Of a stretch of DNA of 64,000 bases, positions 20,364-31,349 are shown piece after piece (the stretch's first letter is position 1; each line of letters opens with the position of its first letter). A model generated the notes under the pieces. It was not told where the DNA came from. It saw nothing but the letters and a program-made list of their open reading frames with translations, and ran no database searches. The translations under genes and the position numbers were made by a program. The stretch covers positions 620,001 to 684,000 of the forward strand of contig JAHRBS010000004.1 of NCBI GenBank assembly GCA_024305745.1, read 5' to 3'. Origin of the DNA: Polyporus tsugae. Lineage: Eukaryota > Basidiomycota > Agaricomycetes > Polyporales > Polyporaceae.

Positions 20364-20621
20364 CCGTGATAGCTTATACACCTAAATGTCCTTCTGTTTT
20401 GTTGTAAGTTGGTCTGTTGACTTGTTGACCTTCTTGAACTTCTGTGTTCAAGGCTGTGCTGGGTACTATGCAGTAACTTCCTCGCTTGTCGAAGTCTGGA
20501 GGTTACTTTCTGGCGTAGGTCTGGACTTCACTACTAGCACCGGGCTATAGTGACAGTCGTTGGTCGTGTGTTGTGGGTTCTCTGTACCTGAAGAGGTAGA
20601 GCGTAAAAGTTTTCAGTCTAA
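20364..20621. other. Probable truncated 5' end of Gypsy-1
   Basis: About 260 bp with no gene, ending exactly where the family-C LTR begins. The expected 5' LTR of Gypsy-1 (ends TGTTACCAAG / CTTGGTTAC) is not found here. Confidence 0.4.
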
Positions 20622-21097
20622 TGTTACGTCTCAACTATTGAACTCCTTAGTTTGATAAGTTCAGACATTTAGACCAAGAACTATTTGTTGACTAGAGGTT
20701 GGATACTAGAGCGAGGAGCTCTAGGAGACATAGGATGTATAGGAAGATTGCCACCAGGGCGATCTTATAGAATACACAAGAGACTGAAAACTGGGGGTCA
20801 CTACTGAGGTGTTGCCCCTTATATATACGAGCGGATGCTGCAGTCTCTAGGCTATCAGCTGCAGACTGTCTCTGGGTTACGGACTGCAGGCTGCATGCTG
20901 CGGACTGTGGACTGCGGACTGTGGACTGTGAGAGGAGAGTGGGGAGTTGATAGAGCTTGGTTTGTCCACTGCCATGGAGCAGAAGGGATGGGTTAGCTTT
21001 GGGAATGCATGCACCGGTAAATAGGTTGTTGCTTGGCGAGCCAGGAGCTGTGAGATAGTAAGAGACATTGGGCCTGGCTGGATATGTGATCGTAACA
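20622..21097 (-). mobile_element. Family-C LTR, second copy, without target duplication
   Basis: 476 bp, inverted relative to the copy at 8541-9016, with ends TGTTACG.../...CGTAACA. The bases on either side (TCTAA and GAGAG) do not match. On one side lies minus-strand Gypsy-1, on the other plus-strand Gypsy-3 coding sequence cut mid-frame. This pattern suggests recombination through the LTR joined two unrelated flanks, or that a flank was deleted. Confidence 0.85.
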
Positions 21098-22112
21098 GAG
21101 AGGATGCAACCGTGGCCTTGACTCTAGCAGCTGAGCAGATGAAAGAGTACTATGACCAGTACATCTGCGAAGTGCCAGAGTTCAAGGAAGGCCAGAAGGT
21201 GTGGCTTGACACAAGGAACGTCCGCATTCCTGGAGTCTCTCGGAAACTGGTGGATCGGTATGCTGGTCAGTATCCGGTTGTGTGCAAGGTGGACAATCTA
21301 GCTTACGAGCTCAGACTCCCCAAGGACCTTGTAATTCATCCAGTGTTCCATGTCTCTCTCTTGCTCCCCCACAAGGAGAGTCAACTCCCTGGTCATCACC
21401 TGGCAGAACCAGCGGCAATTGAAGTGGAGGGGGAGTAGGAGTAAGTGGAGGAAGTATTGGAGTTGTGGTGGTATGGGTGGTGGAAGAAACTGCAATACCT
21501 TGTACACTGGAAGGGTTGGGGCCCTGAACACGACAGTGGGGAGGATGCAGTGGACCTCGCTAATGTGCTGCAACTCATGCAAAAATTCCATTCAACGCAC
21601 ACAAAGGCACCTGGTCTTCTCAAGAAGACTTAGTTGTGAAGGCACAACCCTTAGGAGGGGGGCATTATCATGAATGCTCCATTTGGCGCCTGCTACCAGT
21701 GCTTTAGTTTCCTTTTCTGGATGATCTACTTCCCATGTTGTACTTATTGTTCTCCGTTGCATTGTATCTTGACCTCTGTTCTTTAGCACAATGGCTCCTT
21801 ATTGTCCATAGTCACTATTTTTCCGTTTCCATTGTTCACCCATGTCCATAGTTACCTATTGTCCCCAGGTTCTCATTGTCCTCTACACGTATGTAAGGAC
21901 CTGTACTTCACTGCCTGGAGACCTTAGTTTTGACCTCTTGTCTCCAGGTAAGCCTCGCTGTATTTCGCTCGTAGACACCTACTTACTCAATACATCTTGT
22001 CTCCAGCCCTGACTGTTGAGCCTTGCTCCGCTCTCGCTGCACAAGCGCTTGTTGGTGCTCCTGCTCATCTTGTACGTATCCCTGATCCTTACTCAACACT
22101 CAGTTGTAACAG
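21098..22112 (+). mobile_element. Gypsy-3: 3' fragment of a plus-strand chromovirus
   Basis: The integrase C-terminal domain (21112-21438; EGQKVWLDTRNVRIPG to VIHPVFHVSLLLPH) is followed after two stops by a chromodomain (about 21445-21633; YLVHWKGWGPEHDSGEDA, where Gly replaces an expected Trp). A polypurine tract (TAGGAGGGGGGCA near 21653-21663) is followed by a probable LTR from about 21666 (TATCATGAATGC) to about 22112. The 5' two thirds of the element are missing, cut by the family-C LTR. The exact right end is uncertain. Confidence 0.75.
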
Positions 22113-23050
22113 GTTTGATGCAGATGCGCCGACAAGTGGCTCCTTCAAGTCTGCTTTGCTTGGCGCGGCCCTCCGGAGAGGGCACGCCGGAGAGGCTTGT
22201 CAAGGATATTGTGTTAGAATGACCATGGTGAGTGATAGACAACCGTCGACAGTGGCGACATATCAATACAAGAAGGCTCTCCATTGACGACACAATGCCG
22301 GTGCATGACCCTCAAAGAGGGTCCGCGGTGGCGCGTACGTCGTCTACCCATGACTCTTTATGAGTCACTTTCCAGGTTACGGTGTCCATGCTTTCCCCAC
22401 ACCCGCCAGAGGCGGACAGGTACTCGTCCCGGTCGCACCCCGGCTTACGCAGTCTCGCAGGCAGACCGCCGCAGAGCACCAATGCCTGGGCGCAATCACC
22501 CGCTCAGCCCGTGCAGGCAGCCACACCCTACTTTTCAGGTGGGCCACCAGGGCAAACAAGCTAGATGGCCACTGTTGCCCGGGATGGCGACGCGTCGATC
22601 CTGATGACCACCACAGTCAGCATGTGGCGACAAGCGGGGGAGGAAGGGAGTAGAGGGTGGATCGAGCGCACCTGGGTCTCCGCTACTAGTCGCGAGGATT
22701 AGGAATGGCAGCGGGTGAGGAGAACGACGAACTCACCCATGGTCTTCGTGGCCCGTGCGGGTTATGTGGAAGGTGTACCATGGAATCAGGTGGTAGAGGG
22801 GGAACATATGGATGGGGTTAAGAAGACATGATGGTGGTTGAAGAGCTGGTGGTTGAAGGCCGAGATGGCGGTGGTTGGATGGAGAGATGGAGAGCGGGGA
22901 GGACGTGGTTTATATACTCCGAGGGGGCTCCGTCGCGGCATCGCCGGCATGTTTGTTTTGTGCCAGCCTCGAGGTTAGCCATGGTTGTTCGCATCCGAAA
23001 CATACTGTTCGCCTTACTGGGTTGGCCGACGGACATGAGGCGAACATTGA
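22113..23050. repeat. ~0.94-kb dispersed repeat, copy A (transition-rich)
   Basis: This stretch matches 63047-64000 in the same orientation over its whole length. Copy A has TG or CA at many places where copy B has CG (for example GATGCAGATGCG against GATGCGGACGCG), the pattern left by deamination of methylated CpG or a RIP-like process. Both copies contain a near-perfect GC hairpin (22162-22188 here) and, in the opposite direction, a TATATAAA box near 22910. No coding frame is conserved between the copies, so this may be a promoter region or a non-coding mobile element. Confidence 0.85.
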
Positions 23051-23150
23051 GGCTCCATCTGAGTGCTGCTGTTTGCATCCGAGAACGTTTGCTCGTCACA
23101 CCCGGCCTACCGCCCGGCCACCACAAGGCCGACGCAAATCCACAGTGATT

Positions 23151-23276
23151 GTCCATTCGATCTCAGCCCTTTCACACTAGGAAACGATGATTGGGGTGGA
23201 TCGCGACCTTGTTGTCGGTTGTCCTTACGATAATCAATGGATACTGTTATAGGTTTGCTTAGCGGGTGCAGCACTC
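23151..23276 (+). repeat. Left arm of a ~125-bp inverted repeat flanking the SMN-like gene
   Basis: The segment starting TCCATTCGATCTCAGCCC matches the reverse complement of about 25345-25478 with small gaps. The similarity includes a conserved short frame, M-D-T-V-I-G-L-L-S-G-C here and K-T-V-M-G-L-L-S-G-C in the other arm. The arms are 2.1 kb apart and enclose only the SMN-like gene. No target duplication was seen. Confidence 0.75.
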
Positions 23277-23795
23277 ATACGTACGGAGGACTCACCTATC
23301 CCAGTGCCCCGCGGCCGGCCGCGTCGGCAAGAGCCTGCTTGAGCATGCCGACAATACAATGTTCCTGCAAACATTGGCGTCGCTGCACAAAAATCGAGGC
23401 CATTGATTGTCTTTGCGGGCGAGAACAAATGCTAGTACAGGATGTCGGCGGACGTGCCCTACTTCTCACGACGCGCTGACAATTCTGATCAGCCCATTGG
23501 ACCGCGATGTTCCCAACAACTAGTCAACGGGGTTGGACTCCCCTCCAGATATACCTTACGTGGCTGGCAAGAGCTGCAGCCTTACTTACCGTCGTCATAT
23601 GGGGACGTAGAACCCACCGACACGCATGATTCGACAGACGAGAACTTACTGACATACGGAGGGCTTGGGAGACTTCAACCATCCACAACAAGTGTAAGCA
23701 TGGATGGTCGCATACATTCAACAAACGGACACCTACAAGACGGCGGCCGCTGCACATCCCAAAACGCCGATCCACTCGAGGAACTCCCAGTCGTA
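23277..23795. other. No gene recognised
   Basis: Short overlapping frames without known motifs. The right part is probably the 3' flank of the SMN-like gene. Confidence 0.4.
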
Positions 23796-24838
23796 TCATC
23801 GTTGCGCCGGAAGCATGTCCTCGTCTTCGTCCTCGTCCTCTTCAACCCCATCGCCCTCCCCTCCGGTGAGGTAAGCCTCGTCACCTACAGTCACTTCGGA
23901 CTCATTCCGCCGGCACTGTGAAAGGTCGAACAGATCAGTTTATGGAACGATCCGAAAGGTGCAAAGAACCAACACGTACATGGTAGATGGCCGTCCAGTG
24001 TCCGCTCCAATACATGGCGGTCATCGCGCGAGAATAGGCTTCGTCCTGGCTTACCATGGCAGCCTCTGCGCCACTACCCAAGATGCCATCCATCGCAGGA
24101 ACGGATGTTGCTCCAGCCGCGGCGGCAAGGGATGGATCATGCGTGGGCACGAATGTGTCGAAGTTGATAGGGGCCGAGTTGGCCGGTCCAGACTTGTTGT
24201 TGGCTTCCTCGACGTTGGTGCCGTTTGCATTGCTAAACGATACCTTTGAGCCTCCTTTCGACGTCTTCTCGGGAGGAACGTTGTACCAGCTGCTGACGAA
24301 CAGTACGTAGCTAAGAAGAGTGAAAGAATATAGCATACAGCGACGTACAGAGGAGACTTCTTGACCGGTTCTAGCTTCCATTGCTTTCCTGGACCATGGA
24401 ACGCCTGAACGTCGGGTCAGGAAGTCAATCACGCACCATCGCGGTCGTAGGATTCGAGGGACGTACCTCATACTCAGCCGCCGCGCTGTTCCACGCATCA
24501 ATCAACGCGGAATCATCCCATATCTCCTCGCGAGTAAGTTCCCTGCTCTCTTCTTCCTCTTCGTAGTACTCTTCCTCGGCCGTGACAGCCTTTATTTCTA
24601 CCTGCTTGGGCGCGTCATCATAGCTCATCGACATCCCCTGGTTCCCTGGATCATCCCAATGCTGCATGGGCTTGCCAGCGCGACCGCTCCCAGAACCTCC
24701 TTGTCGATGATTTGGCCCCGTTTGGCGCTTCTTGGCTGGTAGCTGCACGGCTGTTGGGTTCGTCTGGCGTTCTGGAGGTGCCCGAGGTTGCGCTGGTTGC
24801 GGGATCATTATGTCATCATAGGATATTATGGGGCGCAT
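23796..24838 (-). CDS. Survival motor neuron (SMN)-like protein
   Basis: A four-exon model: 24838-24467, 24404-24349, 24289-23980 and 23915-23796 (285 aa; introns of 62, 59 and 64 nt with GTACGT donors). SMN proteins assemble Sm cores on spliceosomal snRNAs. The N-terminal start MRPIISYDDI is followed by a basic, Gln/Pro-rich stretch and the Gemin2-binding helix REEIWDDSALIDAWNSAA (about residues 106-124). SPLWYNVPP follows. Near the C-terminus AYSRAMTAMYWSGHWTAIYH matches the YG-box that drives oligomerisation. The model keeps frame throughout and ends in an acidic tail. A canonical Tudor domain is not evident, as in S. pombe Smn1. Inverted repeats flank the gene. Confidence 0.85.
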
Positions 24839-25344
24839 TAGACAAAGGAAGAAACCAGCCGAAGGAAAAGAGAAACAGCAAACGGTAGACCGGTGGTGGT
24901 GCGGAAGCAAGACGCGCCAGAGCAAAAGTACATTGGCGCGCGTTCCCGGCGCCTTCTTCATCGCACTGCACAGCGGCTACGACTTCCTACAGCCCATCGC
25001 CCGTTGTCTCCTGAGGCAACCGTTCCAAATTGTCCTTTGCGGAGGAGGACAGTGCTGCACTTGCCCGACACTCTTCTCTCTGTCGGAATTTGGTAGAGGT
25101 TTTGATGTTTGGAAGTACCAAATCCTATGTGGATGCGATATTGTACGTTCGCGACTTTGAACTGCGAGTATACTTCTGATTTTCGTCTCAGGTAGACCAG
25201 TTACGCTGCAGGCGAGCTGTGATATACCAGTTATGTCGTCCCGCACTAGTACCATGCATTCCAAAAACCACAACGGGGTACCTCCCAACGGGCTCGTACA
25301 CGTGTGACCTGGGCTGAAAAACGGTAATCTGCAATGCATCTGCT

Positions 25345-25478
25345 GTCGATATGATGTTGCACCCGCTAAGTAAACCCATAACAGTCTTCACGGTTGCTTA
25401 TCATAAGGACAACTGAAAACAAGGTCGTGATCCGCCCCAATCGCTTTTTAGCGTGAAAGGGCTGAGATCGAACGGACG
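25345..25478 (-). repeat. Right arm of the inverted repeat flanking the SMN-like gene
   Basis: Reverse-complement partner of 23151-23276. Shared words on the minus strand include TTCGATCTCAGCCCTTTCAC, CGACCTTGTT and TTACTTAGCGGGTGCA. The differences are mainly transitions. Confidence 0.75.
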
Positions 25479-26535
25479 AATCTACGGCCAACGCATCACG
25501 CCTTTGCACACTCTACTTACCACCGCGGTCCGTCTCAAGGTCTGTGACTGTGTCGAAGATCTTCCAAGCAGTTGATGCCCGCGTGACCCCCGACGTCGGG
25601 CGGGGATCTGCACCGCGCAGTCGAAGGAGGTGAGCAAGGTTTCGCAAGACGAGGCGAGACGACTCCGTTTGAAGATCTTGATCTCCCTCATTGCTGTACA
25701 TAGAACTAGCGATGACACGTTGTGCGATACGAACGTCGGACGAAGCGACATGGGGAGGGATATGGTCTGTTCACGGACTGTCTGGGACGAGGAAAGGTTT
25801 TCCATGGCCAACAGTGGGGGGATACGACGTCAGGCTCATCTCCCCTGCTCCCGATTGCGTCTACGGTCTCTATCGTGGTCCCGACGGTATTCCGGCTCTT
25901 CCAAGTCCTACGTGTTCGGCGGTCTTCCACTTACTCTGGCCGTCGTAAGCTGTTCTGCGAGGGCGTGCGGAGGAGGGGAAAGGGAAGGTGGTGAATGCTC
26001 TTGATGCCTACTAGATGGTTACACATACAGTAGGCCACTGTCAACGCCAAAAGCTACGCGAGGTCAGAGCGGCGAGGAGGGGACAAACGCGGGAAGGAGG
26101 GCGAGCAGTCGAGAGCAGCGACCCAACGAGAACGCATCAAGGAAGGACGTGTCCGCCTCGAGACCGATCGACAGAGACAGAGACACATAGGACGTCGTCG
26201 CTCGAGAGCCACTGACATGCGATACTAGTACCATGGTAGTAGTACTGTATGCATGAGCCCAGTGAGGTTCGGGCCGGCACTCGGAGGTGTCTGCATGCAC
26301 GAATACAAATACATGCATGGGCGTCTCGCGATGTTTACTTTGCTCTAGACCGTCACTCCCCCGTATTATCCATCCTCGCGGTGCTCGACTCTTTGACTGC
26401 CAAAGGGCTCGCTTGTAAAGGCACACACACACTCACACAGCCCAGTAAACCAACATTTTGTGAATTGCGTCCGTATTCAATCCCTCAAAGTGTCCTAGGG
26501 TTACCTAGGCCTTCCACCTCGTCCTTTCGGTAACT
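25479..26535. other. No gene recognised
   Basis: The longest frames (25630-26004 on the plus strand, 25482-25811 and 26064-26432 on the minus strand) show no known motif and no consistent codon bias. The last 150 bp are the likely promoter and 5' leader of the F-box gene that follows. Confidence 0.45.
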
Positions 26536-28395
26536 ATGGTACAATCTAAGTTCAAGGCTGAAATCATCGTAACGGAGCTTCAAGAGACCCTGAAAAGTGA
26601 GGTGGCTATGATGAAGTGCGTGTTCAGCTGCTTTGGTGAACCAAGGGACCTTTAGGCGCCCTGACACCATGTTTTCCTTCCAGTGAAAGCACCGTGCGTT
26701 GCTTCGTGTCAGTCAAGAAAGATCATCTCGCTTACTAGACTACAGCTACTGTCTCTCCTCTATGAAATCTTCAAGGTCATGTCCTCGCTCCAGTACGCTA
26801 TCAACGCCCGGCGGCCCATATTCACTCTCCCGACAGAGTTGTTCAACCACGTCATGGAGGACATTATGCCCACCACCGTACCTATAGGCTCCTCCAAGAT
26901 TGACCAGTTCTGGCGCCCATTACTTCGAGACAGCACCGTGCTCATCCCTGTTTCTCAAACCTGCCGACACTTCCGCCAAATCGCCCTTGCCCATTCGGAA
27001 TGGTGGACCACCCTCTCGTCTCGGAGGTTGACTCAGAAGCACTACCCCATCTGTACGGCTAACAGCTGGCCCCTTCCCTTTACGGTAGTCGCTTGCCCTG
27101 AGGGCGAGACGGACGTATTCGAGGTCTTCAATGATACGACGGCGTCCCGGATCGAGGAGGTGCATGCCGTGCGCTGCAATAGAGCCGTCATGCGCGGGAT
27201 TAGAAACCTCTTCTCGATGGACGCCAGAGCTCCCGCGCTCAAAGCGTTGACGTGCATCTCGACGACCGACGACCGCGTACACCCGTTCACCCTCGCCCCC
27301 GACCGCATATGGGCCCTCAAACGCCTTGTTTTGGACCGCGTCGAGTTCCGGTTCCCTGGTTCACAACCCTACCAGGTCCCGTCCATTACGCACCTCGTCC
27401 TTGCTGGCTCCTCTGCGTCGCACAGAAACATAGCGCAGCTTCTCGGCAGCTGCCCGAACCTCCAGACCCTCGTCCTCTCTAAGCTGTTCTCCAGAACGGA
27501 TGGAGCCGTGCCGAGCACCCCGTTCCCCTTGTCAACCCGCATCCGACGAGTCGCGTTGCATGATCTTCGGCACAGCGCACTCGAGTTCTACCTCGCGCTC
27601 ATCCGGCCGCGCACGGATGGGAGGATGGCGCTACAGATTTTGAATGAGCAGGTGCACCACAAACAATTCCAATACGAGCCCCTCATCAAGCAGTGCCTGC
27701 ACGGCAAAGCGACCCATCTGCGCATCGGGGTGTTCACAGACACCGCGTCCTTCTACCGGTTCTCCGTCACGCTCGCCAGCCGGGCCAACGCGGTGCGCTT
27801 CGCGTCGACCGCCAGCAACCTCGCGTCGTCGCGGTACGTGCTCCCCGACGCGTGGCTCTCGCGGCTCCTCGACGCGGACGTCGCAGACCTGTCCGGGGTG
27901 CACGACGCGTGGCTGTTCAACACGACCGCGCCGTTCACGGTGTACCTCACCACGTTCCAGGTCGCCGTGCGCTCGGCGATGAGCGCGCTCTCCGCGCTCG
28001 AGACCCTCACCCTCGTCACGGTCGACCACCCGAACGACGGGCCGGGGACCGTGCTGTGGCCGGACATCTCGGTCGTGCCGACGACGGACGACTCGGAGTG
28101 GGGCTGCCACCGGCTGAAGACGCTGCGGATGGTGCACTACGACGCGCTCCCGCCGCGGGCGCAGGGCGACCCGAACGTGTTCAAGTTCGAGCGGCCGCCG
28201 ATCAAGATGGAGTTCACGCGGATGCTGGAGCATCTGGCGCTGGGCGGGTATGGGTACGTGGAGAGGCTGGTGGTGCAGGCGTCGGCGCGGTTCGAGATCG
28301 ACGAGAAGGAGGTGGAGGCGCTGCGCAAGCGCTTCCAGTCGAGCGGATCGTGGAGCTGCCGCAGATGGCGCTCCCGCCTGTTTGTGTTGGCCTGA
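26536..28395 (+). CDS. F-box protein, paralogue 1 (C-terminus frameshifted)
   Basis: Exons 26536-26615, 26684-26693 (10 nt) and 26746-28395 (579 aa). F-box proteins act as substrate receptors of SCF ubiquitin ligases. Exon 1 encodes a helix (MVQSKFKAEIIVTELQETL), the microexon gives NEST across the junction, and the F-box-like motif (IFTLPTELFNHVMEDIMP) starts near residue 49. A long region with LRR-like periodicity follows (PSITHLVLAG, LLGSCPNLQTLVLSKL). The end reads FEIDEKEVEALRKRFQS and then departs from its relatives. A +1 shift at about 28340 restores VERIVELPQMALPP, which matches the fragment at 40835-41150, so the C-terminus has suffered a small deletion. The third codon position is strongly GC-rich. 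Confidence 0.8.
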
Positions 28396-28686
28396 CGATG
28401 GGCCTGGGGGTCGCGATTCGTGGGCGACGACTCATTACTGACCTCTGTAGATTATGTACGCTACTTCTGCAGGCTTCGTCTTTTGGATTCGGGATGTATC
28501 CAGTGTGTATACATAGTTGTATAGTTTGATGGCTGCTAGAAACAACGCTACTGACCGCACCAACAGAAGAAAATAAACCTCGATCCACATCAGACCCTTC
28601 GGACCCATACTTTGATCAGCCGATTGCTGTTTCGGATCATTGTGGTGAAATACATACTCGGTTGCCGCCAATTGTGTGGGCGTTGT

Positions 28687-30609
28687 TTAAATGCCGTCAC
28701 CGGGGAAGTATGGATAGACCGAGTTCAACTCGCCTGCCATCACCGCCTTCACGTAGTTTGCGGACATCTTCACCGACCGCGTCTGGTTGTAGCCAGGCTT
28801 CGTGTCGATCAGCCCGAACTTGACGTCAAAGCCGTCCGACCACTACAAAGACGTCTTATCAACGAAAGCCGTGAAAGTGCACGCGCACTCACCTCAAGGT
28901 TGTCGATGCACGACCAGAAGGACACGCCGATGAGCGGCATCCCCGCGTCGAGGACCCATTTAATGTTCTTGAAACTGCTGCGGTACCAGTCTACCCGGTC
29001 TGCATCGACAAGGCGCTCCCCGCGGCGCAGGTTCGCCTCCTTGATCACCGCCATCCCGTTCTCCCCGACTGCATGTCGGCATCGTCAGCTGATCAAGCAC
29101 AACGTCATAATAGCGACCGACTCACCAGTGAACGCCTTGACGCCATTGTCGTACATGTACTTCAGCCCGACGTAGATCGTGTCGTTCGCGCGGAAGTTCC
29201 AGACGCTCTGCGTCGGCTTCCCGATCAGGTACCCCGCGCGGTCCGTGTCCGTGTTCTCGACACACTCCGGCCAGAACTCGGACTTCTCGCTCGTGCACGC
29301 CCTCTTTGCCGTCTTGTTGAGCGCCGCGATCCACCCGGACGTGTACGCGTCGAACGCGACGAAGTCGTACGAGCCCGCGAGCTTCTTCGTCTCCGCTGGG
29401 GTGAACGAGGGCAGGTGCTTCCCGAGCGTCGCGCGCATCGTCGGGTTGTACGTGCCGTTCACGAGCGGGGACACCTCCCAGAACTCGAACGCGTGGTAGC
29501 GCTCGACGGCAGCGCGGTCTGCGGCGGAGGTGGGGTCCATCGCCACCCCGGGGCCCTGTGCGTCATGATTGCGGTCAGAGCGAGCTTCATGAGAGATGAA
29601 GATGTTGGGGGAAATCGGGGCTTACACCGTCAATCTTGATGCCGAACCTGCCGCGGACCTTGCCCTGCGCCTTCCTCTCGACGAACGCTTCGTGCGCTTC
29701 AGCGTGTGCGAGCAGGGCATTGTGTCTGCATGCGAGCACAGTGTCGAAGCTCCCGTCTGCAATCGCCGGGGCGTTGTCCGGGTCCGCGCCGTAGCCTGCC
29801 AGTGGGAAGGAAACATTCGAGTGTCAGCCAACGATGTCGCAGCCCTCCCAACGGGAGAGTGGTAGTAGTCTCAACATCGACTCGGAAAACGTCTAGCTTC
29901 TAAACTAAAAGAGGAGGGCATCACCTTCATCGCAGAACGTCCTTGGCTCATTCATCGACAGCCAGTCGTCGCAAAGGTCGCCCAGACCATCCATGACCAC
30001 CTCGGCGTAGTTCCTAAAGTCCTTGACGATCTTCCTATTGAGCCACCCGTCGTACTTGTCCTGCAGGGTCTGGGGCAGGTCCCAGTGGTAGATCGTGCAG
30101 GCGGCGCTCATCCCGTTCTCGTGCGTTGCCCTGATCACGTTCCGGTAGAAGTCGATCCCCGCTTGGTTGGCCTTCGTGCCGGTGCCATTCGGGAGGATGC
30201 GCGTCCAGGCGATGGTAAAGTCGTACTGGTTGATGCCGAGCGCTTGCTTGAAGAGAGGGAGGTCCTTGGGGTACGTGTGGCTGTAAAATGGAGGTCAGCC
30301 TGGCAAAGGCCAGACAAATACAAGCACTCACTAGAAGTCAACGGCTATATCTCCGTCTTGGTCGTGAGCGATGTGGCCTTTCCCCTTCTCGTGGGCGTAG
30401 GTGTCCCAAATGCTGATGCCCTTGCCACCAACGGCCTTAGACCCTGTCGCGCCCTCGACCTGGTACGCGGAGGTACCGCAGCTGAAGATGAAGTCGTCCG
30501 AGAGCGTGCGACCATCGAGGACGTAGGCACCTCGGGCAAGGCGGCCGAACTTGGGAAGCAGCAGCACGGCTGCGACTACCGTCGAGAGCACCTGGGGCCT
30601 TAATAACAT
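28687..30609 (-). CDS. GH1 family beta-glucosidase-like protein
   Basis: Six exons: 30609-30332, 30280-29925, 29795-29626, 29555-29126, 29068-28893 and 28842-28687 (521 aa, all junctions in frame). Glycoside hydrolase family 1 retains beta-glycosidic bonds with two glutamates. Visible signatures are [17 protein letters not shown] near the N-terminus, [18 protein letters not shown], the acid/base motif LSMNEPRTF, and the nucleophile motif VGENGMAV formed across the exon 4/5 junction (TENG is more usual). Near the end [20 protein letters not shown] matches the conserved substrate-binding tail. The first 30 residues are hydrophobic ([16 protein letters not shown]), suggesting a signal peptide or anchor. 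It converges with F-box gene 1. Confidence 0.9.
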
Positions 30610-31349
30610 CAAGGATTAGTGTCGGAGTGGGGGGAAAGGGTATCCGTGCGGGAAATCGCTCCTGCGCGACAAAATGGTCGAGGAGCAAGGAGGAAAACGC
30701 AGAGATCGAAGATCGGTTCGCTGAATGAACCACCAGACCCATCGGCCGCCAAGGCATCGTATTCGGGGATGTGTTCGCTTCCTGCGACCCTGAGGGAACA
30801 AGGTTGGCCATGGTGCAACTCACCTTCGATCAAGAAGGCCCGCGCGGCGCCGGCACCTTGTGACTGCGCCATCATCTACGCTGCAGCTTGGCTGCAGACA
30901 CGGTGCCATTGTGTCCGCAGTATGCAATTGGAGACCACATTCCAAAATACTGCTGTGATGAGGTTATTGAACAGAAACCCTGCGACAGACTCCAGCGCCT
31001 GATGTAAGCTAGTGCCGCTGCTTATCGAATACGTGGCCCACGTTTCGTACTTACCAAGAGCCTACAACTTTTACTTTTTCTCTTCCGTCAACTGCAATTG
31101 AATTAGACGGTACGTGTGCTGTCCACCTATGTTGAACTGCATGTGAAGCTCACTTGATAGACTCTTCCCAGCCGAGTCCCTACACTTGAGGGCGAGTGGC
31201 AGAGGCCAAGAGATTCAATCTCCCTCCTGTCATCCGTACTACGTCCCGATGATGCCATCCATGTCTCGACTGCCTACAGCTCAGTACTCAAGTGAGATCT
31301 TATCAGAAATTAGCAACAAGCAGTCTCGCAACACTGCCTACGTACTCAC
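30610..31349. other. No gene recognised; upstream region of the GH1 gene
   Basis: Contains the presumed GH1 promoter. The short frames lack motifs. No TATA box is obvious within 150 bp of the GH1 start. Confidence 0.45.

Larger units (their letters stand above)
4927..20621 (-). mobile_element. Gypsy-1: decayed Ty3/Gypsy chromovirus with nested insertions, 5' LTR missing
   Basis: Read on the minus strand, the order is a Gag-like ORF1 (20363-18795, continuing at 11310), Gag with a zinc knuckle (11238-10270), protease (10066-9614), reverse transcriptase/RNase H (9613-9017 and 8540-7504), integrase (7180-5816), chromodomain (5815-5606) and 3' LTR (5413-4927). Gypsy-2 interrupts it at 11311-18789, a solo LTR at 8541-9016 and an unexplained 320-bp stretch at 7181-7500. 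The 5' LTR should lie beyond 20363, but an unrelated LTR begins at 20622 and no matching LTR was found, so that end is truncated. Many in-frame stops are single transitions. The element is inactive. Confidence 0.85.

Noticed and set aside
27693..28529. 278-codon open frame overlapping F-box gene 1 in another frame
   Set aside because: Mostly Arg/Ala-rich shadow sequence. Only its end (from about 28340) resembles the family C-terminus, which is reported as a frameshift.
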